A stretch of DNA of 56,365 nt from Acidobacteriota bacterium (GTDB lineage Bacteria > Acidobacteriota > Terriglobia > Terriglobales > Acidobacteriaceae), in contig QIAJ01000143.1 in the NCBI GenBank assembly GCA_003225495.1, forward strand, positions 1-56,365. The letters are read 5' to 3'. Positions 27,047 to 35,397 of this stretch are shown here, one piece after another. Under the pieces are notes generated by a model that did not search any database, was not told the origin of the DNA, and saw only the letters and a program-made list of their open reading frames with translations. The translations under genes were made by a program, and so were the position numbers. Within the stretch, counting starts at the first letter, position 1; each line of letters starts with the position of its first letter.

Positions 27047-27166
27047 CGCGCAACACCATCACTTCATCTCGAAATTGGCGTCAGACTGAGCGAAAGCCCT
27101 GTTCCCTATCCCCGCTCCTTCCGGCCTCCTCCTAGCATCTAACCAAGCGAATAACGGAGTACTACC

Positions 27167-28432
27167 CTGATCCTTGTAAGAGTTCTTTTCCTGGCACTTT
27201 TTCTCGCGCTTATCTATGCAGTCCAGCGTTTCTGGTTTGTCCGCGCGTGGTCGTGGATTGCTACGCTGGCAAATCCTAGCTGGCGGATGGGTCTGCATGC
27301 CGGGCTGATCGTTCTCGCGCTCGCTCTGGCGAGCGCGATGCTCGATCCTCTACTGGGCCGCGTCGTCTCGCGGCTCACTTTTGGGAAGAGTCTGATCACG
27401 TTTGCCAGCCTGTGGCTGATTGCGTCGTTCTTTGGATTTCTGGCGGTTCAGTCGGTGGGCGCAATTGAGTGGGTGACAAATGCCGCGTCCCGACTTCGAC
27501 TTCCGGCGGGGGCGGTGGCAGAGTTTAATCCGTCGCGGCGCACTTTCTTTCAGTACGCTGCGATTCTCGCCGGCAGCGCTCCATTTCTTGCCGCGACCTA
27601 CGGATTCGCGGCGGGGCGTCTGCGTTACCGCATCGAGCGCGTGGATCTGCCGATTGCGAATCTTCCGCCTGCGCTTGACGGCTTGCGAATCGCGCAGCTC
27701 AGCGACATCCACATTGGCAACTACATGCCGCCTGCGGAAATTGCCCGCGCCGTCGACATGGCGAATGAGTTGAATCCCGACATCGCGTTTGTCACGGGAG
27801 ACTTCGTGAGCCGCGAGGGCGACCCGCTGGAAACCTGCATCAGCGAACTGAGCCGTTTGCGCGCGCCGCTGGGCGTCTGGGGATGCAATGGGAACCACGA
27901 AATTTATGCCGGGGTCGAAGACGAAGCGCAGCGACTTTTCGAGAAGAAAGGCATGCGGCTGCTACGGGCAGAAAGCACGGTGATCGAACACAAGGGCGCG
28001 AGATTCAATCTGCTGGGCGTCGACTACCAGCGCGACCACATGGTCAGCGGCGAGCGCACGGGACCGATGCTGCAGGAGATTGAGCATCTGGTCCGTCGCG
28101 ACATGCCGAACATTTTACTCTCGCACAATCCGAATTCATTCCGGCGCGCCGCGGAACTCGGCGTCGAACTCAGCCTCGCTGGGCATACACATGGCGGACA
28201 GATCAAGTTCGAGATTGTGGATCACAGCGTAAGCCCGGCGCGGTTGATTACGCCGTTTGTGGCCGGACATTACACGCTGCCGATGACGAACGGGCACGCC
28301 ACCGATGCGCCGTCGACTAACGGCGTACACAGAGCCGCTTTGTACGTGAATCGCGGCCTCGGGACATTTGGATTTCCCGTGCGAATTGGAGTACCGCCAG
28401 AGATCACGCTGTTGACGTTGCGCAAGGCGTAG
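27167..28432 (+). CDS. Membrane metallophosphoesterase with probable CTG start
   Basis: The calcineurin-like domain is complete: RIAQLSDIHIGNYM, AFVTGDFVSREGD, GCNGNHEIYAG, NILLSHNPNSF and LSLAGHTHGGQIKFE, supplying the two-metal site (YaeI-like family). The first ATG in frame is 27287, but the frame is open from 27155 and encodes a first membrane helix (ILVRVLFLALFLALIYAVQRFWF) typical of this family. No ATG, GTG or TTG exists there. GGAG at 27156-27159 lies seven bases before CTG 27167, which I take as the start (421 residues, about four N-terminal membrane segments). The active site should face outward. Substrate unknown. Confidence 0.8.
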   Translation: MILVRVLFLALFLALIYAVQRFWFVRAWSWIATLANPSWRMGLHAGLIVLALALASAMLDPLLGRVVSRLTFGKSLITFASLWLIASFFGFLAVQSVGAIEWVTNAASRLRLPAGAVAEFNPSRRTFFQYAAILAGSAPFLAATYGFAAGRLRYRIERVDLPIANLPPALDGLRIAQLSDIHIGNYMPPAEIARAVDMANELNPDIAFVTGDFVSREGDPLETCISELSRLRAPLGVWGCNGNHEIYAGVEDEAQRLFEKKGMRLLRAESTVIEHKGARFNLLGVDYQRDHMVSGERTGPMLQEIEHLVRRDMPNILLSHNPNSFRRAAELGVELSLAGHTHGGQIKFEIVDHSVSPARLITPFVAGHYTLPMTNGHATDAPSTNGVHRAALYVNRGLGTFGFPVRIGVPPEITLLTLRKA

Positions 28433-28474
28433 AACCCAGTTCAAATTCTCACGAGAGGGACAGAGTAGTTGGTG

Positions 28475-29281
28475 TTAATGCCTGATTTCTATAGTTGACT
28501 TAGGGTCCACGGCTAGCCCGGGCTCTCCGCGGTAGGAATCCGCCAACACCCAGGCGCCCGCCGTCAGCGCCGCCGAGAGGACGGTCTCGCTCCATACGAA
28601 GGCGTTTTTGGAGCCTGCAGCCACGATGGGTATCCACACCAGCAGCGTGAACATGCCTATCTGCAACGCCGAGAGCGCGGCTGCCAGCCGTGCATACACC
28701 CCGATGAGCACCGCCACGCCAGCCGCGAGGAAGGTACAGCCGAAGAAATAGGCCCAGGCCATATGCCACGGTAGCCAGCGAGGCACCAGCGCGGCGGTCT
28801 CTTTGACATAGTTGAAATGGGCCACGCCGAAGGGGATCATGGCCAGTCCGTAGAGCACCCTCGCGATGCGCAGACCCTTTTCGCCGGTGGCGAAACCGAG
28901 GCGCTGCATGTCCCAGTCAGCGGCGAACCAGGCATACAGTACCCAGGCACCCGCCACCATCACCGAGGTCTCACCGCACCCTGACCAGGTATCTTGTGCG
29001 GCGGGAGCGTGGAAAATGTCGCGTACTCTGAACAGCAGGAACCAAAGCAGGAGAGAGGCAAGCAGGACGCGTGCAGCCGGGGTGGCTGCACGCTGCCAGA
29101 GCAGACCTATTCCACACGACAACGAGACGAAGGCGCAGAGATAGACCAGTACCTCGCGTGCGGGCAAACCCTTGGGTACCGGCTGCCATACCGCGGTGAA
29201 ATCGCCTTTTATGAGGCCCAGGATTCCGAGGCCGATCATGGTCGCCGCAAAGACCGCATGACCCACACTCGCGACGCGCAT
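28475..29281 (-). CDS. DoxX-like multi-pass membrane protein
   Basis: The 268-residue protein has seven to eight hydrophobic segments, starting [19 protein letters not shown] and including [31 protein letters not shown], a phrase typical of DoxX/DoxD-related proteins, then [38 protein letters not shown]. These proteins are linked to quinone or thiol redox in some bacteria, but the role here is unknown. It converges with the metallophosphoesterase and is divergent from gyrA. Confidence 0.75.
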   Translation of the reverse strand: MRVASVGHAVFAATMIGLGILGLIKGDFTAVWQPVPKGLPAREVLVYLCAFVSLSCGIGLLWQRAATPAARVLLASLLLWFLLFRVRDIFHAPAAQDTWSGCGETSVMVAGAWVLYAWFAADWDMQRLGFATGEKGLRIARVLYGLAMIPFGVAHFNYVKETAALVPRWLPWHMAWAYFFGCTFLAAGVAVLIGVYARLAAALSALQIGMFTLLVWIPIVAAGSKNAFVWSETVLSAALTAGAWVLADSYRGEPGLAVDPKSTIEIRH

Positions 29282-29488
29282 CGCCCTATTCTCCGGTGGG
29301 GTATTAGTTCATCGGGTACAGGCATCCTTGTATGCCAGATACCAGGCATTGCACAAGGAAATTGGCACGATAAATTTCAGGGCCGCCGCTGCTGCGATTT
29401 GGTCAGTATCGATCTCGCAACGCTCAACAAACGCGCCAAGTTGGTCATCCTCTGCCCCTCGGATCGCACTCACAAACCGCGTTTCTCG

Positions 29489-29497
29489 TGGTATAAT
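29489..29497 (+). promoter_or_regulatory. Extended -10 promoter of gyrA
   Basis: TGGTATAAT is a perfect extended -10 element (TGnTATAAT). CTCACA, 17 bases upstream, is a fair -35. The start point would be about 29504, giving a leader of about 100 bases before gyrA. The rest of the 29282-29606 stretch holds no gene that I can see. Confidence 0.6.
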
Positions 29498-29606
29498 TTG
29501 CTATAGTCATAGATTGGTTAAACTACTGTAAAATGAACCGGTTAGCAGCAACCGAAAGGCGTGAAATCCATGCCTTTGTTATACCTGTCACTGAGACCTA
29601 ACTTAC

Positions 29607-32270
29607 ATGCCTGACGATCCTAAAAACCCTGAACTCCCCTTGACGCCTCCTCCCGGCGACGGCGGTCCCGGCGCCCTCAATATTCAGCCCGTCAATATTG
29701 AAGAGGAGATGAAGCGGTCGTACCTCGACTATTCGTTGTCGGTGATCATTGGCCGCGCTCTGCCGGATGTTCGCGACGGACTGAAGCCCGTCCATCGCCG
29801 CATTCTCTACACCATGCAGCAGATGGGCCTCAGGCCCGGCGGCGCCACCCGTAAGTGCGCCCGCATCGTCGGCGAAGTCATGGGTAAATACCATCCGCAC
29901 GGAAACCTTGCTGTGTACGACGCGTTGGTTCGCCTCGCGCAGCCGTTTGCCATGCGCGCGCCGCTGGTCGATGGACAAGGAAACTTTGGCTCGGTCGATG
30001 GCGACCCTCCCGCAGCCGACCGCTACACCGAAGCTCGTTTGACGCGGGTTTCCACCGCGCTGCTCGAAGATCTCGACAAGGAAGCGGTTGATTTTTATCC
30101 CAACTACGATGGCACCGAAACACAGCCCGCGGTTCTGCCCGCGCGTTATCCAAATTTGCTGGTCAATGGCTCAGACGGAATCGCCGTCGGCATGGCTACC
30201 AAAATTCCGCCGCACAACCTCACCGAGATTGTCGATGCCACCATCACACTGGTGAACAATCCCAATGCGCAGTTGCCGGAAATTTTGAAATTCGTACAAG
30301 GACCGGATTTTCCGACGGCTGGAATCATTCATGGCCGGGCTGGAATTTTTGAGGCTTACCGAACAGGCCGCGGCCGCTTCATGATGCGTGCGCGCGCGGC
30401 CATTGAGACCTTCAACAAGGATCGCCAAGCCATCATTGTCACCGAGATTCCCTATCAGGTGAACAAAGCCCGCCTCATCGAGCGCATGGCCGACCTGGTT
30501 AACGAGAAGACGATCGAAGACATCTCCGACATCCGCGATGAAAGCGATCGCGACGGGATGCGCATCGTGATCGAACTCAAGCGCGGAGCTGAGCCTCAGA
30601 TTGTTCTCAACCAGCTCTACAAGCACACCTCCATGCAGGAAGGCTTCAGCATGATTCTGCTGGCTGTGGTCAACAACCAGCCGAAGGAGATGGGGCTGAT
30701 CCAGGCGATCAAGCATTTCATTGATCACCGGGTCGACGTGGTGCGGAGGCGCACGTCCTACCTGCTGGCAAAGGCGCAGGATCGGGAACACATTCTCGAA
30801 GGCTACCTAACTGCGCTCGATCACCTCGACAACGTGATCACGATTATCCGCGCCAGCGCGAACCGTGCCGATGCGCGCGAAAACCTGGTCGCATATTTTG
30901 GCGGTAAGAAAATCGACATCAATGTCGCCGGACGCGCGCCCAAGCTCAGTCCAGAGAAGCCCTTCACATCGAAGCAGGCGGACGCGATCCTCGAACTGCA
31001 ACTGCACCGACTCACGAAACTTTCGATCGACGAAATTTCGAACGAGTTGAAGCAGATCCGGGAGGCGATCGCTGAGTTCCAGTCGATCCTTGCATCTGAG
31101 AAAAAACTGCGCGGCGTGATCATCAAGGAATTGGAAGAAGTTAAAAAACAGTTCGGCGACGCTCGCCGGACCGTGATCGAAGACGAAGCGGCTGAGATCA
31201 TGCTGGAAGACCTGATCGCCGACGAGCAAGTCGCCGTGACGGTAAGCCATGGCGGCTACATGAAGCGGACGCCGATCTCGACGTACCGCATGCAGCGGCG
31301 CGGCGGTACGGGGCGCACCGGCATGAAGACGCGCGACGAGGATTTCGTCGAGCATCTGTTCATTGCGTCGACGCACGCTTATATCCTGATCTTCACCAAC
31401 ACCGGGCGGGTTTACTGGCTGAAGGTCTATGAGATTCCTGACATCGCTGCCGCCGGTAAGGGGAAGCACGTCAGCAATCTGGTTTCTCTCCAGCCAGGAG
31501 AGACTGTTCGCACCATGCTGGCTGTGCGCAACCTGGAAGAAGAAGGGCGATTCATCCTCTTCGCGACGCGCAACGGCACTGTGAAGAAAACGGAACTGAA
31601 AGACTTCTCGCACGTGATGTCTCGCGGCATCATCGCGATCGGCATCGACAAAGGAGATGAACTGGTTGGCGTCACCCTGACCGACGGCAGCCAGATCGTA
31701 TTCCTGGCCTCGCATGACGGGCAGGCGATTCGCTTCGACGAGGCGGATGTGCGTCCGATGGGACGTCCGGCGTATGGCGTGCGTGGCATGAATCTTGGCG
31801 AGAAGGACTACATCGTCGGCATGGCGACAACCGCGAAAGATGCCAAGAAGGCCGAGGCCACGGCCGAAAAAATAAAAGCCGAAGCGGGCGTCGAAGCTAC
31901 TGCGACCGACGAAACCTTGCCCATCAAAGGCAGTCTGATTCTTTCCGTGACTGAAAACGGCTACGGCAAGCGCACCCCCGCGGACGAATATCGTCTGCAA
32001 GGCCGCGGCGGCTCGGGAGTCATCAATGTGAAGACTACTGAACGCAACGGAAAAGTAGTCGGCATCGCGCAAGTCACCGAGGTTTCGGAAGTCATGCTGA
32101 TCAGTCAGTACGGCAAGATCATCCGCATGGACTCGAGTACGATTCGCGAATCGGGGCGGGCGGCACAGGGCGTCCGGTTGCTATCACTCGAGGCTGGAGA
32201 CCGCGTTGCAGCAGCGGTCGTGTTGGCGCCGGTGGCGGAAGACAGTGCAAATGGCGGGCTGATTCAGTAG
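29607..32270 (+). CDS. gyrA: DNA gyrase subunit A
   Basis: GyrA (887 residues) is the breakage-reunion subunit that introduces negative supercoils with GyrB. The winged-helix and tower region contains KYHPHGNLAVYD and the active-site tyrosine at residue 140 in ADRYTEARL. The C-terminal pinwheel has the GyrA box QRRGGTGRTG, which separates it from ParC. An Ala/Lys/Glu-rich insert (about residues 738-765) lies in the C-terminal domain. At the positions equivalent to E. coli Asp82-Ser83 it has Asn100-Leu101, and keeps the Asp87 equivalent (Asp105). A strong terminator follows after 18 bases; gyrB is not in the window. Confidence 0.96.
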   Translation: MPDDPKNPELPLTPPPGDGGPGALNIQPVNIEEEMKRSYLDYSLSVIIGRALPDVRDGLKPVHRRILYTMQQMGLRPGGATRKCARIVGEVMGKYHPHGNLAVYDALVRLAQPFAMRAPLVDGQGNFGSVDGDPPAADRYTEARLTRVSTALLEDLDKEAVDFYPNYDGTETQPAVLPARYPNLLVNGSDGIAVGMATKIPPHNLTEIVDATITLVNNPNAQLPEILKFVQGPDFPTAGIIHGRAGIFEAYRTGRGRFMMRARAAIETFNKDRQAIIVTEIPYQVNKARLIERMADLVNEKTIEDISDIRDESDRDGMRIVIELKRGAEPQIVLNQLYKHTSMQEGFSMILLAVVNNQPKEMGLIQAIKHFIDHRVDVVRRRTSYLLAKAQDREHILEGYLTALDHLDNVITIIRASANRADARENLVAYFGGKKIDINVAGRAPKLSPEKPFTSKQADAILELQLHRLTKLSIDEISNELKQIREAIAEFQSILASEKKLRGVIIKELEEVKKQFGDARRTVIEDEAAEIMLEDLIADEQVAVTVSHGGYMKRTPISTYRMQRRGGTGRTGMKTRDEDFVEHLFIASTHAYILIFTNTGRVYWLKVYEIPDIAAAGKGKHVSNLVSLQPGETVRTMLAVRNLEEEGRFILFATRNGTVKKTELKDFSHVMSRGIIAIGIDKGDELVGVTLTDGSQIVFLASHDGQAIRFDEADVRPMGRPAYGVRGMNLGEKDYIVGMATTAKDAKKAEATAEKIKAEAGVEATATDETLPIKGSLILSVTENGYGKRTPADEYRLQGRGGSGVINVKTTERNGKVVGIAQVTEVSEVMLISQYGKIIRMDSSTIRESGRAAQGVRLLSLEAGDRVAAAVVLAPVAEDSANGGLIQ

Positions 32271-32288
32271 GTACGAGCGGAAATAACG

Positions 32289-32318
32289 AGGCGCCTCCGA
32301 AATGGAGGCGCCTTTTTT
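32289..32318 (+). terminator. Strong rho-independent terminator of gyrA
   Basis: AGGCGCCTCC and GGAGGCGCCT form a perfect 10-bp stem with loop GAAAT, and the 3' arm runs into TTTTTT. It begins 18 bases after the gyrA stop. Confidence 0.92.
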
Positions 32319-32401
32319 CGTTAGACTCGCGCAAAAGCTTTCGGCCAAAAAAATGCGCGACGTCCCGCGTCGCCCAAGGTCGGCGTTGACAAGACCACCC
32401 C

Positions 32402-32430
32402 TTGACATTCTGGGTCAGTTAAAATAACTT
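32402..32430 (+). promoter_or_regulatory. Promoter of the ArsR-AHSA1 operon
   Basis: TTGACA (32402-32407), 17 bases, then TAACTT (32425-32430). The -35 is perfect and the -10 weak, as in many regulated promoters. The direct repeats over the start codon, just downstream, could be the repressor's own site. Confidence 0.55.
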
Positions 32431-32433
32431 ATT

Positions 32434-32460
32434 GGTTATGGAACTATTCGGTTATGGAAC
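32434..32460 (+). repeat. Direct repeat spanning the ArsR start codon
   Basis: GGTTATGGAAC occurs at 32434-32444 and again at 32450-32460, 16 bases apart. Each copy contains an ATG. The second (32454) opens the ArsR-type gene; the first (32438) opens a nine-codon frame that ends at a TAA overlapping the real gene. Confidence 0.6.
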
Positions 32461-32852
32461 CCGATAACCTGAACGCGACCTTCGCGGCCCTGGCGGATCC
32501 TACGCGGCGTGCCATCCTGGCGCGGCTGGCGTCGGGAGAGGCTTCGGTGAATGAACTGGCAGAGCCGTTTTCGATGAGCCAGCCGGCAATTTCCAAACAC
32601 CTCAAGGTGCTGGAGCGGGCGGGCCTGATTTCGCGCGGCCGCGATGCGCAACGGCGTCCGCGGCAACTTGAGGCGAGGCCGCTCGCGGAGGCTACGAAGT
32701 GGCTGGAAGGCTATCGGCAGTTCTGGGAGGGACAATTTCAGCGCCTCGATGCATTGCTGCAGGAGATGAAAAGCTTCGATGCGAAGGGCGAGAAGTCGAA
32801 AGCCAAGCATAAGACTCATCGGCACAAGAGACATTCCGCACGAACTCATTAA
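32454..32852 (+). CDS. ArsR-family (SdpR-like) transcriptional regulator
   Basis: The 132-residue protein is a winged-helix repressor: FAALADPTRRAILARLASGEASVNELAEPFSMSQPAISKHLKVLERAGLISRGRDAQRRP is the whole DNA-binding domain. No metal-binding cysteines are present, as in the non-metal-sensing members paired with AHSA1-type proteins. The C-terminus is very basic (Lys/His/Arg-rich). The AHSA1-domain gene follows after 11 bases, a common pairing in which the regulator controls its own operon. Confidence 0.9.
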   Translation: MEPDNLNATFAALADPTRRAILARLASGEASVNELAEPFSMSQPAISKHLKVLERAGLISRGRDAQRRPRQLEARPLAEATKWLEGYRQFWEGQFQRLDALLQEMKSFDAKGEKSKAKHKTHRHKRHSARTH

Positions 32853-32863
32853 GGAGATCAGTG

Positions 32864-33364
32864 ATGATGGACAGTGGAGCTTTGAAAGTTACGACCCGCG
32901 GCGACCGCGAGATTGTGATGACGCGCGTCCTGAACGCGCCGCGCAGCATGGTCTTTGACGCATTCACCAAACCGGAACTGGTCCGGCGGTGGCTGCTCGG
33001 ACCGGAGGGATGGTCGATGCCGGTGTGCGAGATCGATCTTAGAGTGGGCGGCAAGTATCGCTACGTGTGGCGCCACGCCAAGGGACAAGAAATGGGAATG
33101 GGCGGCGAATTTCGCGAGATCGTGCCGCCGGAGCGGATCGTTTCGACTGAGAAGTTTGACGAGTCATGGTATCCCGGCGAGGCCGTGGGCACGCTCGTCC
33201 TCGCCGAGCAGGACGGAAAGACTACAGTCACGCAAACCGTGCTCTACCAGTCGCGCGAGGCGCGCGAAGCTGTCTTGAAGTCGCCGATGGAGTCGGGCGT
33301 TGCTGCGGGATACAACCGGTTGGCGGAGTTGCTTGCGTCGACGACCTCAGGAGAAGGCAGATGA
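32864..33364 (+). CDS. SRPBCC (AHSA1-like) domain protein
   Basis: ATG 32864 has AAGGAG seven bases upstream and is chosen over GTG 32861. The 166-residue protein has the AHSA1/START-like pattern: IVMTRVLNAPRSMVFDAFTKPELVRRWLLGPEGW, then VGGKYRYVWR, FREIVPPERIVSTEKFDE and TVTQTVLYQSREAREAVL, ending with YNRLAELLA. Members bind hydrophobic ligands in a deep cavity; the ligand is unknown. Its TGA overlaps the next ATG by four bases (ATGA). Confidence 0.88.
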   Translation: MMDSGALKVTTRGDREIVMTRVLNAPRSMVFDAFTKPELVRRWLLGPEGWSMPVCEIDLRVGGKYRYVWRHAKGQEMGMGGEFREIVPPERIVSTEKFDESWYPGEAVGTLVLAEQDGKTTVTQTVLYQSREAREAVLKSPMESGVAAGYNRLAELLASTTSGEGR

Positions 33365-33789
33365 CAATTTCAGCTACCGCAACGGCGGCGCCTTCCCGAC
33401 ATTTGGGGCGAAGCGTAGCCGCACTCATCTCCGGATTTGTAGCGGTCGTGGTTCTTTCGCTCGGCACCGACGAAGTACTGCATGTGCTGAACGTCTATCC
33501 GCCGTGGAACCAGTCGATGTATGACTCAGGTTTGTCTCTGCTGGCGCTGTCTTACCGGATCGTTTACACCATTCTCGGGAGCTACATTGCCGCGAAATAT
33601 GCTCCTCGTAATCCGATGCGGCATGCTTGGATCCTAGGGGCGGTTGGAACTGTAATAGGTACAGCGGGCGCAATCGCTACCATCCCGATGCACCTAGGGC
33701 CTTCATGGTATCCAATCGCGATTGCGGCGACGGCTCTGCCTTGTGCATGGCTGGGCGGCGTTTTGTACGAGACACGGCATCCAGGATAA
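33361..33789 (+). CDS. Small integral membrane protein of the ArsR-AHSA1 operon
   Basis: ATG 33361 overlaps the stop of the AHSA1 gene (ATGA), so translation is coupled; earlier codons in the frame are a shadow of that gene. The 142-residue protein has four hydrophobic segments (SVAALISGFVAVVVLSLGTD, SLLALSYRIVYTILGSYIAA, WILGAVGTVIGTAGAIATI and WYPIAIAATALPCAWLGGVL). I do not recognise a family. The three genes probably act together, perhaps in a membrane or lipid response. Confidence 0.75.
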   Translation: MTISATATAAPSRHLGRSVAALISGFVAVVVLSLGTDEVLHVLNVYPPWNQSMYDSGLSLLALSYRIVYTILGSYIAAKYAPRNPMRHAWILGAVGTVIGTAGAIATIPMHLGPSWYPIAIAATALPCAWLGGVLYETRHPG

Positions 33790-33814
33790 AAGACAGGGCC
33801 CGTCGAAATCCCGC

Positions 33815-33843
33815 TTGACAGACCAATCGGTCGGTTTTAGTAT
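33815..33843 (+). promoter_or_regulatory. Promoter of the riboswitch-controlled sulfur operon
   Basis: TTGACA (33815-33820), 17 bases, then TAGTAT (33838-33843); transcription should start about 33850, some 25 bases before the SAM aptamer. The spacer holds the palindrome GACC-AATC-GGTC, a possible operator. Confidence 0.65.
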
Positions 33844-33873
33844 TTAGTTCAAGTACGCTCTTCGGAGCGGACT

Positions 33874-34052
33874 CGAATTTCATGCAGAGTGGCTGAGGGA
33901 CGAGCCCATAGACGCCACGGCAACCGAAACGGGATCATCTATCCCGCTTGACAGGTGCCAACTCTCGCCCGGTAACGGGGACCATGAGATTTGGGATACG
34001 CGAATTTGGTCGCATTTCCCAAGCCTCTTTTCCCATTTGGAAAAGGGGTTTT
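33874..34052 (+). promoter_or_regulatory. SAM-I-type riboswitch with transcription terminator
   Basis: The aptamer is 33874-33993. P1 is CGAATTTCAT (33874-33883) with ATGAGATTTG (33984-33993), including two wobble pairs. P2 is closed by GTGGC / GCCAC with a kink-turn-like TGA...AGAC. CGGCAACC, the P3 hairpin CGGGAT-CATCT-ATCCCG and GGTGCCAACTCTCGCC match the conserved SAM-I core. The terminator is CCTCTTTTCC (34024-34033) with GGAAAAGGGG (34039-34048) and TTTT. An antiterminator can form between 33986-33996 and 34017-34027 (10 of 11 pairs), using both the P1 3' arm and the terminator 5' arm. SAM should therefore switch transcription off. Confidence 0.88.
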
Positions 34053-34110
34053 GTCGTAACTGGGGTATTTTTTCCCGGCTCGTCCCGCAGTCACAGAAAG
34101 CAGTTGCGGA

Positions 34111-35397
34111 ATGTCGACGAGCCAATACCACCTTCGCTGCCGCGAATGCGGCAAGATCTTCGGCAATCAGCCACGCAGCCTTTGTGAAGATTGCTTCTCC
34201 CCTCTCGAAGTCACCTACGACTACGATTCGATTCGGCCGTTGGTTTCGCGCGAGCTGTTCGCTTCGCGCGCGCCCAATCTGTGGCGCTATCGCGAGTTGC
34301 TGCCGCTGCCGGAAGGCTTCCGGTCGTCGCTGCCCACCGGATACACGCCTCTTCTGAAAGCGCCGCAACTGGGACTGAAGATCGGATCGTCCAATCTCTA
34401 TGTCAAGAATGACGCCGTCTGCCTGCCGACCTTGAGCTTCAAAGATCGGGTGGTAGCGGTCGCGCTCGCCAATGCGCGCGAGTTTGGTTTCGACACGGTT
34501 GCGTGCTCTTCGACCGGTAACCTGGCCAATGCAGTCGCAGCGCAGGCGGCACGCGAAGGTTTCAAGGCATGGATTTTCATCCCGTCCGACCTCGAGCCGG
34601 CGAAGGTTCTGGGCACGCAGATTTTCGGCGCGCAACTGGTGCGGATCAACGGCAATTACGATCAGGTAAACCGGTTGTGCTCGCAGATTGCCGACGAACA
34701 TCGCTGGGGATTCGTCAATGTGAACTTGCGACCGTATTACGCCGAGGGGTCGAAGACGGTGGGCTTCGAAATCGCCGAACAGCTGGGCTGGCGGTTGCCG
34801 GACAACATCGTGGTGCCGATGGCTGGGGGATCGCTGATCACCAAGATCAAGAAAGCGTTCGACGAGTTGACCCAGCTTGGATTAGTCGAGCCGAAGCTGG
34901 TGAAGTTTTTTGGCGCGCAAGCGACTGGGTGCTCTCCGATTTCGACTGCGATCAAACAGTACAGCAATGAAATTGAACCGCAGCGGCCCGCAACCATCGC
35001 GCGGTCGCTCGCGATCGGTAATCCTGCCGATGGGCACTATGCGGTGAAGGCGATTACGGCGAGCGGCGGCTGGTCAGAGGATGTTTCGGATGCCGAAGTT
35101 GTTAACTCCATCAAGCTGCTGGCGGAAAGTGAAGGCATTTTCACCGAGACGGCGGGCGGGGTAACGGTGGGATCGGCTAGCAAGCTGATCCGTCAGGATC
35201 GCATTCTTCCTGAGGAGACGACTGTGCTCTGCATTACGGGCAATGGCCTCAAGACGACTGACGTGCTCGCCGGACAATATGAAGTCGAAGTGCCGATCGC
35301 GCCGAAACTGCGCGAATTCGAAGTACTTCTTGAAAACAAACTAAGTGGCGTTCCAACTTTTGCCGGCGAGAGGCCGGCGCTGACTGTGGAGGTCTAG
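34111..35397 (+). CDS. thrC: Threonine-synthase-like PLP enzyme under a SAM riboswitch
   Basis: The 428-residue fold-type II PLP enzyme is related to threonine synthase, which converts O-phosphohomoserine to threonine. It has an N-terminal zinc ribbon (Cys10, Cys13, Cys25, Cys28) and the PLP lysine Lys111 in LPTLSFKDRVVAVAL, where ordinary threonine synthases have PTGSFKDRG. Phosphate- and PLP-binding segments SSTGNLANAVAAQAA and VPMAGGSLITKI are intact. It is controlled by a SAM riboswitch and is followed without a gap by a CysO-like sulfur carrier. This context fits sulfur-amino-acid synthesis better than threonine synthesis: the enzyme may use a protein thiocarboxylate as sulfur donor. That role is inference; plain threonine synthase is the alternative. 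Confidence 0.85.
   Translation: MSTSQYHLRCRECGKIFGNQPRSLCEDCFSPLEVTYDYDSIRPLVSRELFASRAPNLWRYRELLPLPEGFRSSLPTGYTPLLKAPQLGLKIGSSNLYVKNDAVCLPTLSFKDRVVAVALANAREFGFDTVACSSTGNLANAVAAQAAREGFKAWIFIPSDLEPAKVLGTQIFGAQLVRINGNYDQVNRLCSQIADEHRWGFVNVNLRPYYAEGSKTVGFEIAEQLGWRLPDNIVVPMAGGSLITKIKKAFDELTQLGLVEPKLVKFFGAQATGCSPISTAIKQYSNEIEPQRPATIARSLAIGNPADGHYAVKAITASGGWSEDVSDAEVVNSIKLLAESEGIFTETAGGVTVGSASKLIRQDRILPEETTVLCITGNGLKTTDVLAGQYEVEVPIAPKLREFEVLLENKLSGVPTFAGERPALTVEV

Noticed and set aside
30807-32072. 421-codon minus-strand frame inside gyrA
   Set aside because: It is a shadow of the GC-rich gyrA codons, with no domain, start signal or promoter.
29607-32270. ParC rather than GyrA
   Set aside because: The GyrA box QRRGGTG and a full six-blade C-terminal domain are present.
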